DNA from: VRUE01 sp033856195
Lineage (GTDB): Bacteria; Actinomycetota; Thermoleophilia; Solirubrobacterales; 70-9
Assembly (NCBI GenBank): GCA_033856195.1
Contig: JAWVFL010000086.1
Span: forward strand, 27,367 to 91,366
Reading direction: 5' to 3'
Length of the DNA stretch: 64,000 bases
Shown: piece after piece, positions 15,682 to 23,742 of the stretch
Layout of the letters: every line of letters begins with the position of its first letter
How positions within the stretch are numbered: position 1 is the first letter of the stretch
Program-made: the position numbers and the translations under genes
Notes under the pieces: generated by a model
What the model was told of the DNA's origin: nothing
Databases searched by the model: none
The model's input: the letters and a program-made list of their open reading frames with translations, nothing else

Positions 15682-16395
15682 ATGCTTCCCCAGCGACGAG
15701 AGATTGCGAGCTTGGTGGTCTGCGAGGACGACGCGCCGACGCTCGAGCTGCTCTGCGACAACCTCGTCGCCGACCGCTTCGGAGTCCTGCCCGCCCCGAG
15801 CGCTTCCGACGCGCTGCGGCTCTGCAGGTTCAACCATCCGGACCTGCTCCTCCTCGACCTCTCCCTGCCGGATGCACCGGGACTCGACGTGCTGCGGGAG
15901 ATCCGCGCCGCCGACGGGGTCACCTCGCGTTTCGACCCGGGTCTTCCCGTGATCGTCCTCACCGGTCACGGCTCTGACGAGGACAGGGTGCGAGGGCTGG
16001 AGAGCGGCGCCGACGATTTCCTCGTCAAGCCGCTGTTCTACCCCGAGCTTCGAGCGCGCATAGCCGCGGTGCTCCGTCGCGGCGCCGGCGGGCGGCAGGG
16101 TCCGCTTCGGGTTGGCGAGATCATCGTCGACCCAGCGCGACGCAAGGCATGGGTGGGAGAGCGCGAGGTCGCGCTCTCCAGTAAGGAGTTCGGACTCCTG
16201 CGGGTGCTCGCCGGCGATCCCTCTCGCGTCTTCGCCAAGCGCGAGCTGCTGGAGGCCGTCTGGGGCTACCGCACGCCTTCACGCACTCGCACGCTCGACT
16301 CGCACGCGAGCCGGCTGCGGCGCAAACTCGACCCCGAGCACGGTCGCTATGTCGTCAACTGCTGGGGTTACGGCTACCGCCTGATCGACGGATGA
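15682..16395 (+). CDS. OmpR/PhoB-type response regulator
   Basis: A 237-residue regulator: receiver domain with CEDDAPTLELL, phospho-acceptor in LLLLDLSLPDAPG, the Thr in VLTGHGSDED and the Lys in DDFLVKPLFYPEL. A winged-helix OmpR-type DNA-binding domain follows (ALSSKEFGLLRVLA... VWGYRTPSRTRTLDSHASRL). The ATG at 15682 is used because the upstream open frame has no family similarity. The stop overlaps the kinase start (ATGA). Together the pair heads the Tad pilus operon and is the likely regulator of it or of surface attachment. Confidence 0.92.
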   Translation: MLPQRREIASLVVCEDDAPTLELLCDNLVADRFGVLPAPSASDALRLCRFNHPDLLLLDLSLPDAPGLDVLREIRAADGVTSRFDPGLPVIVLTGHGSDEDRVRGLESGADDFLVKPLFYPELRARIAAVLRRGAGGRQGPLRVGEIIVDPARRKAWVGEREVALSSKEFGLLRVLAGDPSRVFAKRELLEAVWGYRTPSRTRTLDSHASRLRRKLDPEHGRYVVNCWGYGYRLIDG

Positions 16396-17120
16396 CCGAG
16401 CTGGCTCAGATCGTCGCCGGTTGGCCTCTTGTCTTCTCGATGGCGGCAGCCGTCGCTGCGCAGAGCTTGCGTGCCGGCCGACGTCGCATAGCCCTCAACG
16501 AGGCCCTGCATGAGCTGCGCCGGCCGCTGCAAGCTGTCGCCCTCGCGGCCGGCCCGGGGATCGGCGGACCTGGTCACGGCCGCGATTCGATGGAGCTTGC
16601 CGCCACCGCGCTCGAACGGCTCGACCGCGAGATCAACGGCGGCCCGCCAACGCCCGTGTGGGGATCGGTTGACGGAGCTTCGCTGATCCAGTCGGCCGTG
16701 GCTCGCTGGCAGGCACGGGTTCAACTCGCGGACGGATCGCTCGAGATGCGGTGGAACGCGGGCCACGCTCTGCTCCGTGGCGATCGCCACGCTCTCGGCC
16801 AGGCTCTCGACAACCTGATCGTCAATGCGATCGACCACGGCGGGCCGACGATCGTCGTGGCCGGCCGGTTGCGTGAGGGTCATCTTCGAATCGCGGTGGT
16901 CGATTCGGGGCGCGCTACCCGACCGCGGTCGCGTAGCAACAGTCCTGCTCAGGTGATTGCTCGCCTGTCCGGCCAGCAACGACATGGACACGGCTTGACC
17001 GTTGTCCGGCGGGTCGCCGCCGACCACGGTGGTCGTTTCGCCCTGCGCCATTCCGAGCGGGGCTCGCTCGCGGTTCTGGAGCTGCCGCTGGCCGAGCCGG
17101 AGACCGGACTGGCCGCGTGA
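16392..17120 (+). CDS. sensor histidine kinase, compact
   Basis: A 242-residue kinase with a single N-terminal hydrophobic segment (about 9-26). The dimerisation helix has H-box LHELRRPLQAVALA. An ATPase domain follows with N-box ALDNLIVNAIDHGG, a G1-like VDSGRATRPRSRS and a G2-like GQQRHGHGLTVVRRVAADHG. There is no extracellular sensor domain, so input probably comes from a partner or from the membrane. It is coupled to the preceding response regulator and to the CpaB gene, which starts at a GTG overlapping its stop. Confidence 0.88.
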   Translation: MTELAQIVAGWPLVFSMAAAVAAQSLRAGRRRIALNEALHELRRPLQAVALAAGPGIGGPGHGRDSMELAATALERLDREINGGPPTPVWGSVDGASLIQSAVARWQARVQLADGSLEMRWNAGHALLRGDRHALGQALDNLIVNAIDHGGPTIVVAGRLREGHLRIAVVDSGRATRPRSRSNSPAQVIARLSGQQRHGHGLTVVRRVAADHGGRFALRHSERGSLAVLELPLAEPETGLAA

Positions 17121-17773
17121 GCCGGCGCACCCGGGCAGTCGCGTTTCTCGCCTTGGCGGGGGCGGCCGCGGCGTTGGCGGCTGCCTTCGCCGACAGCTAC
17201 GGCTCACGCGTGGCGCGTGGCTATGGCCCTTTGCGTCCCGTCGTCGTCGCGGTGCGCGGCTTGAAAGGCGGAAGGCCACTGCGGCCTGAAGACATGGAGA
17301 GTGCCTTGGCGCAGCGGCGTGTACCGGCCAGGTTCGTGCCGGCGGGAGCGCTGCGGATGGCGCCGGAAGCGATCGGGCTGATGCCGACCACGGATTTGCC
17401 CGCCGGGTCGTATCTGGTGGCCGAGCAACTTCACCCCCCGACGCACGGGCGCCGAGCAGTCGCCCTCGTCGGCCCACAGCGCCGCCCCGTGGAAATTTCC
17501 GTCAGCGGCGCCGAAGCTCTGCTTTCCACCGGCACCCCGGATCGGGATGCGAAGGTCGACGTCGTCGTCACCACCGAAGCAAGCGCGGCCGGCCCCGGGC
17601 GCACCTACGTGGCCGTAGCGAAAGTCCCGCTGCTCGCTCTGGGCCCGGGTTCTGACGGCCCCGGCCCCGGCGGCGCCTCCGCCGCGACCCTGGCTCTGAC
17701 GAAACGGCAGGCGTTGCGGCTGATCGCCGCCGAAAGCTTCGCTCGTAAGCTGACCCTCCTTCCCGAAGGCTGA
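17117..17773 (+). CDS. cpaB: SAF-domain pilus assembly protein (CpaB/RcpC-like)
   Basis: A 218-residue protein with one N-terminal membrane anchor (about 6-25) and a SAF domain (VVAVRGLKGGRPLRPEDMES...LPAGSYLVAEQL), the arrangement of Flp-pilus proteins CpaB/RcpC. It is on the outer side of the membrane. Known members assist Flp pilus assembly, possibly by contacting cell-wall glycan. It is coupled by a GTGA overlap to the kinase and followed at 3 bases by the ATPase gene. Confidence 0.8.
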   Translation: MSRRTRAVAFLALAGAAAALAAAFADSYGSRVARGYGPLRPVVVAVRGLKGGRPLRPEDMESALAQRRVPARFVPAGALRMAPEAIGLMPTTDLPAGSYLVAEQLHPPTHGRRAVALVGPQRRPVEISVSGAEALLSTGTPDRDAKVDVVVTTEASAAGPGRTYVAVAKVPLLALGPGSDGPGPGGASAATLALTKRQALRLIAAESFARKLTLLPEG

Positions 17774-17776
17774 TTC

Positions 17777-18922
17777 GTGCGGGCCCGGGAGCACCACCTC
17801 GCCTCCCTGGCTGACGAGCTGCGCCTTGGCTTGATCGAGCGACGCCGGGCGGAGGCAGCCGCCGGCCGCTCACCGGCCGTCGAGCTGGCGGATGAGGTAC
17901 GCGCCCTGGTCGACGAAGAGGCGGCCCTGCTCCCCTCCGCGGATCGGGCGGAGCTGGCGGATCGCATCGTGCGGGACACGGTCGGTCTCGGTCCGCTGGA
18001 GGATCTGCTTGCCGATCCGGCGGTCGAGGAGGTGATGGTCAACGGACCGGACGACGTCTATGTGGAGCGAGCCGGGCGGATCGAAGCGGTGGACACGCGG
18101 TTCGCGGACGAGGAGGAGCTGCGCAACGCGATCGAGCGCATTCTCGCCCCACTTGGTCGCCGGATCGACGAGCTGAGCCCGATGGTCGACGCTCGTCTCG
18201 CCGACGGCTCGCGCGTCAACGTGGTGATCCCGCCGCTTGCGGTCGACGGCCCGGCGCTTTCGATCCGCCGGTTTGGCGCCCAGCGACCCGGTCCGGCCGA
18301 GCTGGTCGACCTGGGCACGCTGAGCCCCGCCCAGTGCGAGCTGCTGAACGAGGCCGTCGGAGGCAGGCGCAGCGTCGTGGTCAGCGGCGGCACCGGCTCG
18401 GGCAAGACGACGCTGCTCAACGCGCTATCCAGCTTCATCGATCCGGGCGAGCGGATCGTCACGATCGAGGACGCGGCGGAGCTGCGCTTGCAACAGCGCC
18501 ACGTCGTGCGTCTGGAGAGCCGGCCGGCCAGCGTCGAGGGAAAGGGCGAGGTGACGGTGCGAGACCTGCTCCGCAACGCGCTGCGAATGCGCCCCGACCG
18601 GATCGTGATCGGCGAGGTGCGCGGCGCCGAGGCGCTCGACCTGCTGACCGCTCTCAACACGGGCCACGACGGGGCGCTTTCGACCGTGCACGCGAACTCG
18701 GCCACCGACGCGCTGAGTCGGCTCGAGACGCTTGCTCTGATGGCGGGCGTCGGCCTGCCGCACGAGGCGATCGCCGAGCAGGTGCAGCGCGGCATCGCTC
18801 TGGTCGTCCACCTCGAGCGTCGGCCGGACGGCTCTCGGCGGGTTGCGGAGATCGCCGAGGTCGTGCGCGTGGCTGGCGTCACCGCTGTTCGCGCGCTCGA
18901 GTGTGGGCGAGGCGATGGCTGA
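17777..18922 (+). CDS. cpaF: Tad/Flp pilus secretion ATPase CpaF (TadA)
   Basis: A 381-residue type II/IV secretion ATPase. Residues to about 170 form the N-terminal domain (LEDLLADPAVEEVMVNGPDD). The core has Walker A SGGTGSGKTTLLNAL, an Asp-box-like TIEDAAELRL, Walker B RPDRIVIGEVRGAEALDLL and a His box TGHDGALSTVHANS. It powers extrusion of Flp-type pili through TadB/TadC. The GTG start is 3 bases after cpaB; its stop lies inside the start of tadB. Confidence 0.95.
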   Translation: MRAREHHLASLADELRLGLIERRRAEAAAGRSPAVELADEVRALVDEEAALLPSADRAELADRIVRDTVGLGPLEDLLADPAVEEVMVNGPDDVYVERAGRIEAVDTRFADEEELRNAIERILAPLGRRIDELSPMVDARLADGSRVNVVIPPLAVDGPALSIRRFGAQRPGPAELVDLGTLSPAQCELLNEAVGGRRSVVVSGGTGSGKTTLLNALSSFIDPGERIVTIEDAAELRLQQRHVVRLESRPASVEGKGEVTVRDLLRNALRMRPDRIVIGEVRGAEALDLLTALNTGHDGALSTVHANSATDALSRLETLALMAGVGLPHEAIAEQVQRGIALVVHLERRPDGSRRVAEIAEVVRVAGVTAVRALECGRGDG

Positions 18923-19772
18923 TCCCTTGGGGCTGTTCGTCCCGCTCGCCGGCGCTGTTGCCGGGGGACTGATCGCCGTCGCGGCTCGCGAGGCTGTGCT
19001 TGCGAGCCCGGCCCTGGTCGGTTGGCTGCGGAAGGCGCTCGAGCCGTTGGCAAGGGCCCGCAGCGAGGGCTACTTGCCCTCCACGCTCGAGCGCCGGCGG
19101 ATCGCGGCGATCGGCACTGCGGCCGCGGTAGGCGGCGGCTGGTTTGTCGGCGGCATCCCGCTGGCGCTGCCGCTCGCAATCGCCGGCCCAGCGCTCGGCG
19201 GCTGGGCGATCGCGAGCCGGCGCAGGCGCTATCGCCGTGCCGTCGAGCGCTCCTTGCCCGACGTGGCGCTTGCCGTCGCCGATTCGCTCTCGGCGGGACG
19301 CTCGCTGCGCGCTTCGCTGCCGGCGGCGGCCAGCTCGCTCGATGGCCCGCCGGCAGTCGAGCTTGCGCGACTTGGAGCCGAGCTTGATCTTGGCGCTCCC
19401 ACGCTCGCCGCGGTCGGAGCCTGGCGGAAGCGAATGCGCTCGCCCCGCGTCGACGCCCTGGCTGCCGCATTGCTCAGCCAGCGCCTTGCCGGCGGCGACC
19501 TCGCCGGCCTGCTGCGCCGCTTCGCTGCGGGGGCCGCGGAGCGGGACCGGGCCGCCGAAGACGCCAGGGCCGCGACTGCTCAGGCTCGCTTCACCGGGCT
19601 CCTCGTCGTTGCGATGCCGACCGGCGGCGCCCTCCTCGCCGAGTTGCTGCAGCCGGGCTTCCTCGCGAAGCTGCTCGCCGCGCCCGCCTCCGCCCTGCTG
19701 CTGGCACTCGCGGTTTCCCTCCAGCTCGCCGGCTTCGTCGCGATCCGGCGCCTTTCGGGGGTTGTCGAGTGA
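18915..19772 (+). CDS. tadB: Tad pilus inner-membrane platform protein TadB
   Basis: A 285-residue type II secretion F-domain protein. N-terminal membrane segments (about 7-25 and 70-100) precede the cytoplasmic T2SSF domain (RSLPDVALAVADSLSAGRSL... ALLSQRLAGGDLAGLLRRFA), and two C-terminal helices follow (about 225-280). The ATG at 18915 overlaps the cpaF stop and follows GGGCGAGG. Confidence 0.88.
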   Translation: MADPLGLFVPLAGAVAGGLIAVAAREAVLASPALVGWLRKALEPLARARSEGYLPSTLERRRIAAIGTAAAVGGGWFVGGIPLALPLAIAGPALGGWAIASRRRRYRRAVERSLPDVALAVADSLSAGRSLRASLPAAASSLDGPPAVELARLGAELDLGAPTLAAVGAWRKRMRSPRVDALAAALLSQRLAGGDLAGLLRRFAAGAAERDRAAEDARAATAQARFTGLLVVAMPTGGALLAELLQPGFLAKLLAAPASALLLALAVSLQLAGFVAIRRLSGVVE

Positions 19773-20590
19773 GCCCAGCGGGGCTCATCGCGGCGCTCGC
19801 CGCCGTATTCGCCTCTGCGGCGGCGCGTGAGCTCCTCGTCGGTATAGCGGCTCCACGATTGAACGTTCGCCTCGGCGGGGGAGGGCGGGCGGCGAAGGCG
19901 GCGCTCCGCCTGGGCCTGCCGGACCGAATCGCGCGGTCAGGTCTCGAGAGCCGCTTGCCCCTCGCCGCGGTTCTGCTGGCCAAGTTCGCTGGCGTCGGCG
20001 GCGGCGCCTTGGTCGCCCTCGCGGTCGCACCGGCGGCGCCGGGACGGATCTCCCTGCTCGTAGCGGTGGGTCTGCCTGCAGCGGGATTCCTCGCCCCCGA
20101 TGCCCTGCTGGAGCGACGGGCGCGTCTGCGCAGCCGCCGCCTGCTGGGAGCGCTTCCGGACGCGTGCGACCTGCTCGCCGTCGACGCGGCATCGGGACGG
20201 GGAACGGCCACTGGCTTTGCGGAGATAGCGCGGATGGGCGAGGGTCCGCTTGCGGATGAGCTGCGGATGACCGTCGCCGAGCTCTCCTGTGGCCAGTCCC
20301 TCTCGGTCGCCCTGCACTCCCTTCGCGCCCGCGTCCCCGGCAGCGAGATCGCCACGCTCTGCGCGGCGATTGAGCGCTCGCGCCGCTACGGCTCCCCGCT
20401 CGCGGACCAGCTGCGCCGTCAGTCCGCCGCCCTGAGGCGCGACCAGCGCCGCGCCGTAGAGGAGCGCGCCGCTCGCGCCGCACCGAAGATCCAGCTGGTC
20501 GTCGCCCTGATCCTCGTTCCCTCGGTCCTGCTGATGATCACCGCCGGCCTGATCGCCAACGCCGACGTCCTGCTCTCAGGGTTCATGTAG
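19769..20590 (+). CDS. tadC: Tad pilus inner-membrane platform protein TadC
   Basis: A 273-residue second F-domain platform protein. Membrane segments at about 1-25, 65-100 and 245-270 flank the T2SSF core (RRLLGALPDACDLLAVDAAS...CAAIERSRRYGSPLADQLRR). The GTG overlaps the tadB stop (GTGA). It is the last gene of the operon; no flp pilin, TadE/F pseudopilin or prepilin peptidase follows, and a GC-rich inverted repeat lies immediately downstream. Confidence 0.88.
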   Translation: MSPAGLIAALAAVFASAAARELLVGIAAPRLNVRLGGGGRAAKAALRLGLPDRIARSGLESRLPLAAVLLAKFAGVGGGALVALAVAPAAPGRISLLVAVGLPAAGFLAPDALLERRARLRSRRLLGALPDACDLLAVDAASGRGTATGFAEIARMGEGPLADELRMTVAELSCGQSLSVALHSLRARVPGSEIATLCAAIERSRRYGSPLADQLRRQSAALRRDQRRAVEERAARAAPKIQLVVALILVPSVLLMITAGLIANADVLLSGFM

Positions 20591-20611
20591 CCGGCGCCGG
20601 GCGCGGGGAGG

Positions 20612-20651
20612 GCGGCCGCGCCCGCTGGCCGGGTGTGACTAGCGCGGCCGC
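20612..20651. repeat. GC-rich inverted repeat between convergent genes (candidate bidirectional terminator)
   Basis: GCGGCCGCGC (20612-20621) pairs perfectly with GCGCGGCCGC (20642-20651) around a 20-base loop, between the tadC stop and the end of the convergent DUF3137-like gene, whose last codons it overlaps. There is no U-tract. Confidence 0.7.
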
Positions 20652-21544
20652 GCGGGAGGAGAGGAGGCGGCGCCTGTCTCTTGCGCCTCCTCGCGCAGGC
20701 GCATTGCCACGGCGGCTGAGGCCGTGCGGATGAGGTCGAGGTCGGCGGCGGATTTCTTGTGACCGTTGACGAAGCAGCAGAGGGTGCCGCCGACCAGCTC
20801 GAAGGCGAACTTCTGTGGGGCTTCCTCGCCGAGCCAGACGATGAAGGTGGGGGAGAAGAGGCGGCGTAGCCAGACCTGGTCCTGTGCCTCGCCGGAGAAG
20901 ATCTCGTAGCGCTCGTCGAGCGCCTCGCTCTCCAGCTTCACCCGCTCGGTCGAGCGGAAGGCGTCCTCGAGCTTCTCCAAGGAGCGCAGGCCGGACTTGC
21001 GGCGGCAGTAGAGCTCGGGGATGTGGGCGACGCACTCGGGCACGTCAATCAGGCCGACCGTGTAGCGGTAGTAGTTGGTCTGGCGGTTGCCCTCGCTGTC
21101 GGTGGTCTCGTCCTCGTAGGTGTAGAGGGCGAGGACGCCGTCGACGCCATCGGCCAGCGGGCCGGCGAGGGCGCGCTCGGCGTAGCGGTCATCGCCCTTG
21201 CGCAGCAGCGGCGTTGCGGGGGGAAGCGGTCCGCGGCCGGAGAGCGCCATGCCGTTCTGGCTGGCGTAGACCTCGAAGAAGGCGTCCTCGGCTTTCGAGT
21301 CGGCAATCGCGAAGACGATCAGTAGCGAGAGCAGCAGCATCGCGCCGGCCGCCGCGGCGCCGATAGCGGCACCGAGAGCTACCGCCCCGGCGATGCCGGC
21401 GGCGAGGACGAAGAACGCGATCGCGATCCAGGTGGTCGCCTTGCCGAGCAGGCGCTTGAAGTGGAAGCCACGCAGGTCGTTGGCGTCGTCCGGACTCGAT
21501 CCGGTCGACGCGGTCGCGGGCTGGCTCGTCGGCTCGGCGCTCAT
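20639..21544 (-). CDS. membrane protein, DUF3137-like
   Basis: 301 residues. Two adjacent membrane helices (about 37-58 and 62-82) follow a cytoplasmic N-terminus. A long soluble domain then contains RSTERVKLESEALDERYEIF, RRLFSPTFIVWL and FELVGGTLCCFVNGH, a pattern I associate with DUF3137 proteins (LES..F...Y.V, LL.P.FM). The function of that family is unknown. The C-terminal ~20 residues are Pro/Ala-rich and overlap the GC-rich repeat. It is divergent from mraZ, so its promoter shares the ~195-base gap with the dcw promoter. Confidence 0.7.
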   Translation of the reverse strand: MSAEPTSQPATASTGSSPDDANDLRGFHFKRLLGKATTWIAIAFFVLAAGIAGAVALGAAIGAAAAGAMLLLSLLIVFAIADSKAEDAFFEVYASQNGMALSGRGPLPPATPLLRKGDDRYAERALAGPLADGVDGVLALYTYEDETTDSEGNRQTNYYRYTVGLIDVPECVAHIPELYCRRKSGLRSLEKLEDAFRSTERVKLESEALDERYEIFSGEAQDQVWLRRLFSPTFIVWLGEEAPQKFAFELVGGTLCCFVNGHKKSAADLDLIRTASAAVAMRLREEAQETGAASSPPARPR

Positions 21545-21601
21545 TCCTCGGCAACCTAACGCAGGGGTTGCAAATGGGCTTGCATTGTGGGCTCGTGTTG
21601 C

Positions 21602-21621
21602 AAAGTGGGGGAAAGTGGGTT
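21602..21621 (+). promoter_or_regulatory. probable MraZ operator (tandem AAAGTGGG boxes)
   Basis: Two tandem 10-base units, AAAGTGGGGG and AAAGTGGGTT, lie 118 bases before mraZ. A GTGGG (21587) and an ATGGG (21574) further upstream are weaker relatives. MraZ proteins are known to bind direct TGGG-type repeats with about 10-base spacing in front of their own operon (AAAGTG boxes in Mycoplasma, TGGGN in E. coli). It predicts autoregulation of the dcw cluster. Confidence 0.65.
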
Positions 21622-21645
21622 ACTGTGCCGCTCGAGTTGAAGCCC

Positions 21646-21690
21646 AGGACCGGGGTGGTGAGGTTCCTCCCACCTCATCACTCCGGTCCT
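21646..21690 (+). repeat. leader hairpin upstream of mraZ
   Basis: 18-base arms (21646-21663 and 21673-21690, 16 matching) around a 9-base loop, between the presumed MraZ boxes and the mraZ start. In the mRNA it would be a strong hairpin about 48 bases before the GTG. It could be an attenuator or a 5' stabiliser; it has no U-tract. Confidence 0.7.
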
Positions 21691-21738
21691 AACTCTTTCC
21701 AGGTCCACGCGCAGCGCTCGCACAGAAAGGAACCGGCG

Positions 21739-22182
21739 GTGGCATTTCGGGGCCTCTACGAGCACAGTCTCGATTCAAAGGATCGCCTCACGGTCCCCTC
21801 CAGGTTCCGGGCCGCCCTCTCCGACGGGATAGTTCTGTCCAAGGGTTTCGACCCCTGCGTCTGGGTGCACACGACCGGGGAGTTCGAGCAGCTCTCGGAT
21901 CGCTTCCTCTCACCGCACAGCCCTTTCGGCCGCGATGCCCGCGCCCTGCGGCGGCGCTTCCACGGCGGCTCCTTCGACGAGAAGCTCGATTCCGCCGGTC
22001 GCATCCGCGTCCCCAAGCCGTTGATCGAGCACGCCGGCCTCGTCGGGCCCTGCGTCGTGATCGGCGCCGGGGAGTACCTGGAGATCTGGAACGCCGAGGC
22101 GTGGGCGAAGCAGGAGTCCAAGCTCGACGCCGCCGCACCGGAGATCGCCGAGGGCCTTGCCGCGAACGGAGCGCCTGAGTGA
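21739..22182 (+). CDS. mraZ: transcriptional regulator MraZ
   Basis: A 147-residue DNA-binding protein with two SpoVT/AbrB-like swapped-hairpin domains: FRGLYEHSLDSKDRLTVPSRF at the N-terminus and FDEKLDSAGRIRVPKPLIEH in the second half. It is the normal first gene of the dcw cluster and usually represses it. The GTG at 21739 follows AGAAAGGAA and gives the standard family N-terminus. Confidence 0.95.
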   Translation: MAFRGLYEHSLDSKDRLTVPSRFRAALSDGIVLSKGFDPCVWVHTTGEFEQLSDRFLSPHSPFGRDARALRRRFHGGSFDEKLDSAGRIRVPKPLIEHAGLVGPCVVIGAGEYLEIWNAEAWAKQESKLDAAAPEIAEGLAANGAPE

Positions 22183-22183
22183 G

Positions 22184-23200
22184 ATGGCGGCCCGCGCGCA
22201 TTCAGCCCCCGCCACCGCGAGCCCGCACGTAAGTCGCGCAACCCTTGCCTACATGCCCACCGAGCACAAACCAGTCCTCGCCGCCGAGCTGATCGCGCTG
22301 CTGGCGCCCCAGACGGGCCAGATCGCCGTTGACTGCACCTTCGGGGGCGGCGGGCACGCGCGGCTCGTGGCGGAGGCGCTGGGGCCTTCCGGAACCCTCG
22401 TCTGCATCGACCGCGACCCCGATGTCGAGGCTCGCTATGAGGCTTTTGCCGCGGAGGCGCCCTGCTCGACCCACCTCGTTTCCAGCGATTTTGCGGTAGG
22501 TCTTCGTGCCCTGCGCGGCGAAGGCATGCGTCCAGACATGGTCTACATGGACCTCGGAATGTCCTCGATGCAGGTCGACGCCTGGGAGCGGGGCTTCTCT
22601 TATTCCTACGACGCCCCCCTCGACATGCGCATGGACACCCGCCAGCAGCTCTGCGCCGCCGACATCGTCAACGAGTGGCCGGAGTCCCGCCTTGCCCAGG
22701 CGCTGCGCCGTTTCGGCGAGGAGCGCTACGCGGGCGGGATCGCCCGGGAGATCGCCCGTCGACGCCCGCTCTCGACGACTTCGGAGCTGGTTGACGCGAT
22801 CAAGGCGGGGATGCCCGCCTCCGCCCGCTTCGGCCGCGGTCACCCGGCCAAGCGGACCTTCCAGGCGATCCGGATCGCCGTCAACGGCGAGCTCGACTCG
22901 CTCGAGGATGCGCTGCCGACGGCGTGGGGGATGCTGCCGGTCGGCGGCCGCTTCGCCGCGATCTCCTTCCACTCGCTGGAGGACCGTCGCGTCAAGCAGT
23001 TCCTCGCCGAGCGCGCCAAAGGCTGCATCTGCCCGCCGGAGCTGCCGGTTTGCGTCTGCGGTCGTGAGCCCGAAGCCGAGCCGCTGACCCGTCGCGCCGT
23101 CGCGCCCGGACCTGACGAGGTCGCCGCCAATCCGCGCTCGAAGTCGGCCCACCTGCGCGTCGCCGCCAAGATCTCCGAGCCGGTGGGAGAGGTGGCCTGA
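22184..23200 (+). CDS. rsmH: 16S rRNA (cytosine1402-N4)-methyltransferase RsmH
   Basis: A SAM-dependent methyltransferase of 338 residues from the ATG at 22184, one base after the mraZ stop. An alternative ATG at 22253 gives MPTEHKPVLAAELI, the usual family start, and may be the real one. Signatures: DCTFGGGGHARL (SAM-binding), DLGMSSMQVDAWERGFSY, HPAKRTFQAIRIAVN and ISFHSLEDRRVKQFL. A C-terminal cysteine cluster (CICPPELPVCVC) is present. It modifies C1402 in the ribosomal P-site. Its stop overlaps ftsL. Confidence 0.95.
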   Translation: MAARAHSAPATASPHVSRATLAYMPTEHKPVLAAELIALLAPQTGQIAVDCTFGGGGHARLVAEALGPSGTLVCIDRDPDVEARYEAFAAEAPCSTHLVSSDFAVGLRALRGEGMRPDMVYMDLGMSSMQVDAWERGFSYSYDAPLDMRMDTRQQLCAADIVNEWPESRLAQALRRFGEERYAGGIAREIARRRPLSTTSELVDAIKAGMPASARFGRGHPAKRTFQAIRIAVNGELDSLEDALPTAWGMLPVGGRFAAISFHSLEDRRVKQFLAERAKGCICPPELPVCVCGREPEAEPLTRRAVAPGPDEVAANPRSKSAHLRVAAKISEPVGEVA

Positions 23201-23730
23201 TGGCTGCCGCCGCGACCGCTCGGCGTGCGCCGGCGCCGAGTCGCAAAGCACCGGCGCGGAGAAAACCACCCGCGCTGAAAGCTGCCGCGGCGCCCGCGCG
23301 CACGGCTCCGCTTCGCCGCAAGGCGCCGGCTCGCCGTCCCGGCGGTCAGCTGATCCCGATCGCCGCCGGCGCGGCCACCGCGGTGCGCCAGCTTCCCGAC
23401 TCGAGCCTGATGGTGCGGATGACCCGCGGTCGTGTCTGGATCGGCGTGCTCGGCATGCTCCTCGCCGGAATCGTCGCGATCAACGTGATCACGCTCAGCC
23501 TCTCCGCCGCCGCCGGGCACATAGACCGCAACATCCAGGCGCTCGAAGAGGAGAACTCCCTGATGCGGGGACGCGACGCGAAGCTCTCCGGCTCCAGTCG
23601 CGTCCGCCATGACGCCGGCGCTTTTGGGCTCGCGGCCGCCACCACCGATGCGGTCGGCTACGTCCAGGCATCGCCCAAGGACGTTGCCATCGCCGCCCAG
23701 CGGCTTGCCGCGGCCGGCTCGGGTTATTAG
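23200..23730 (+). CDS. ftsL: cell-division protein FtsL-like
   Basis: A 176-residue bitopic membrane protein: a long basic, Ala/Pro/Lys-rich cytoplasmic tail (1-75), one membrane helix (about 80-102, VWIGVLGMLLAGIVAINVIT), then a coiled-coil (IDRNIQALEEENSLMRGRDA) and an extracytoplasmic tail. Size, topology and position between rsmH and ftsI identify it as FtsL; sequence similarity in this family is always low. It starts at an ATG overlapping the rsmH stop. It is expected to form a complex with FtsQ and the divisome synthase FtsW-FtsI. Confidence 0.8.
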   Translation: MAAAATARRAPAPSRKAPARRKPPALKAAAAPARTAPLRRKAPARRPGGQLIPIAAGAATAVRQLPDSSLMVRMTRGRVWIGVLGMLLAGIVAINVITLSLSAAAGHIDRNIQALEEENSLMRGRDAKLSGSSRVRHDAGAFGLAAATTDAVGYVQASPKDVAIAAQRLAAAGSGY

Positions 23731-23742
23731 GAGCCCGTCCGA

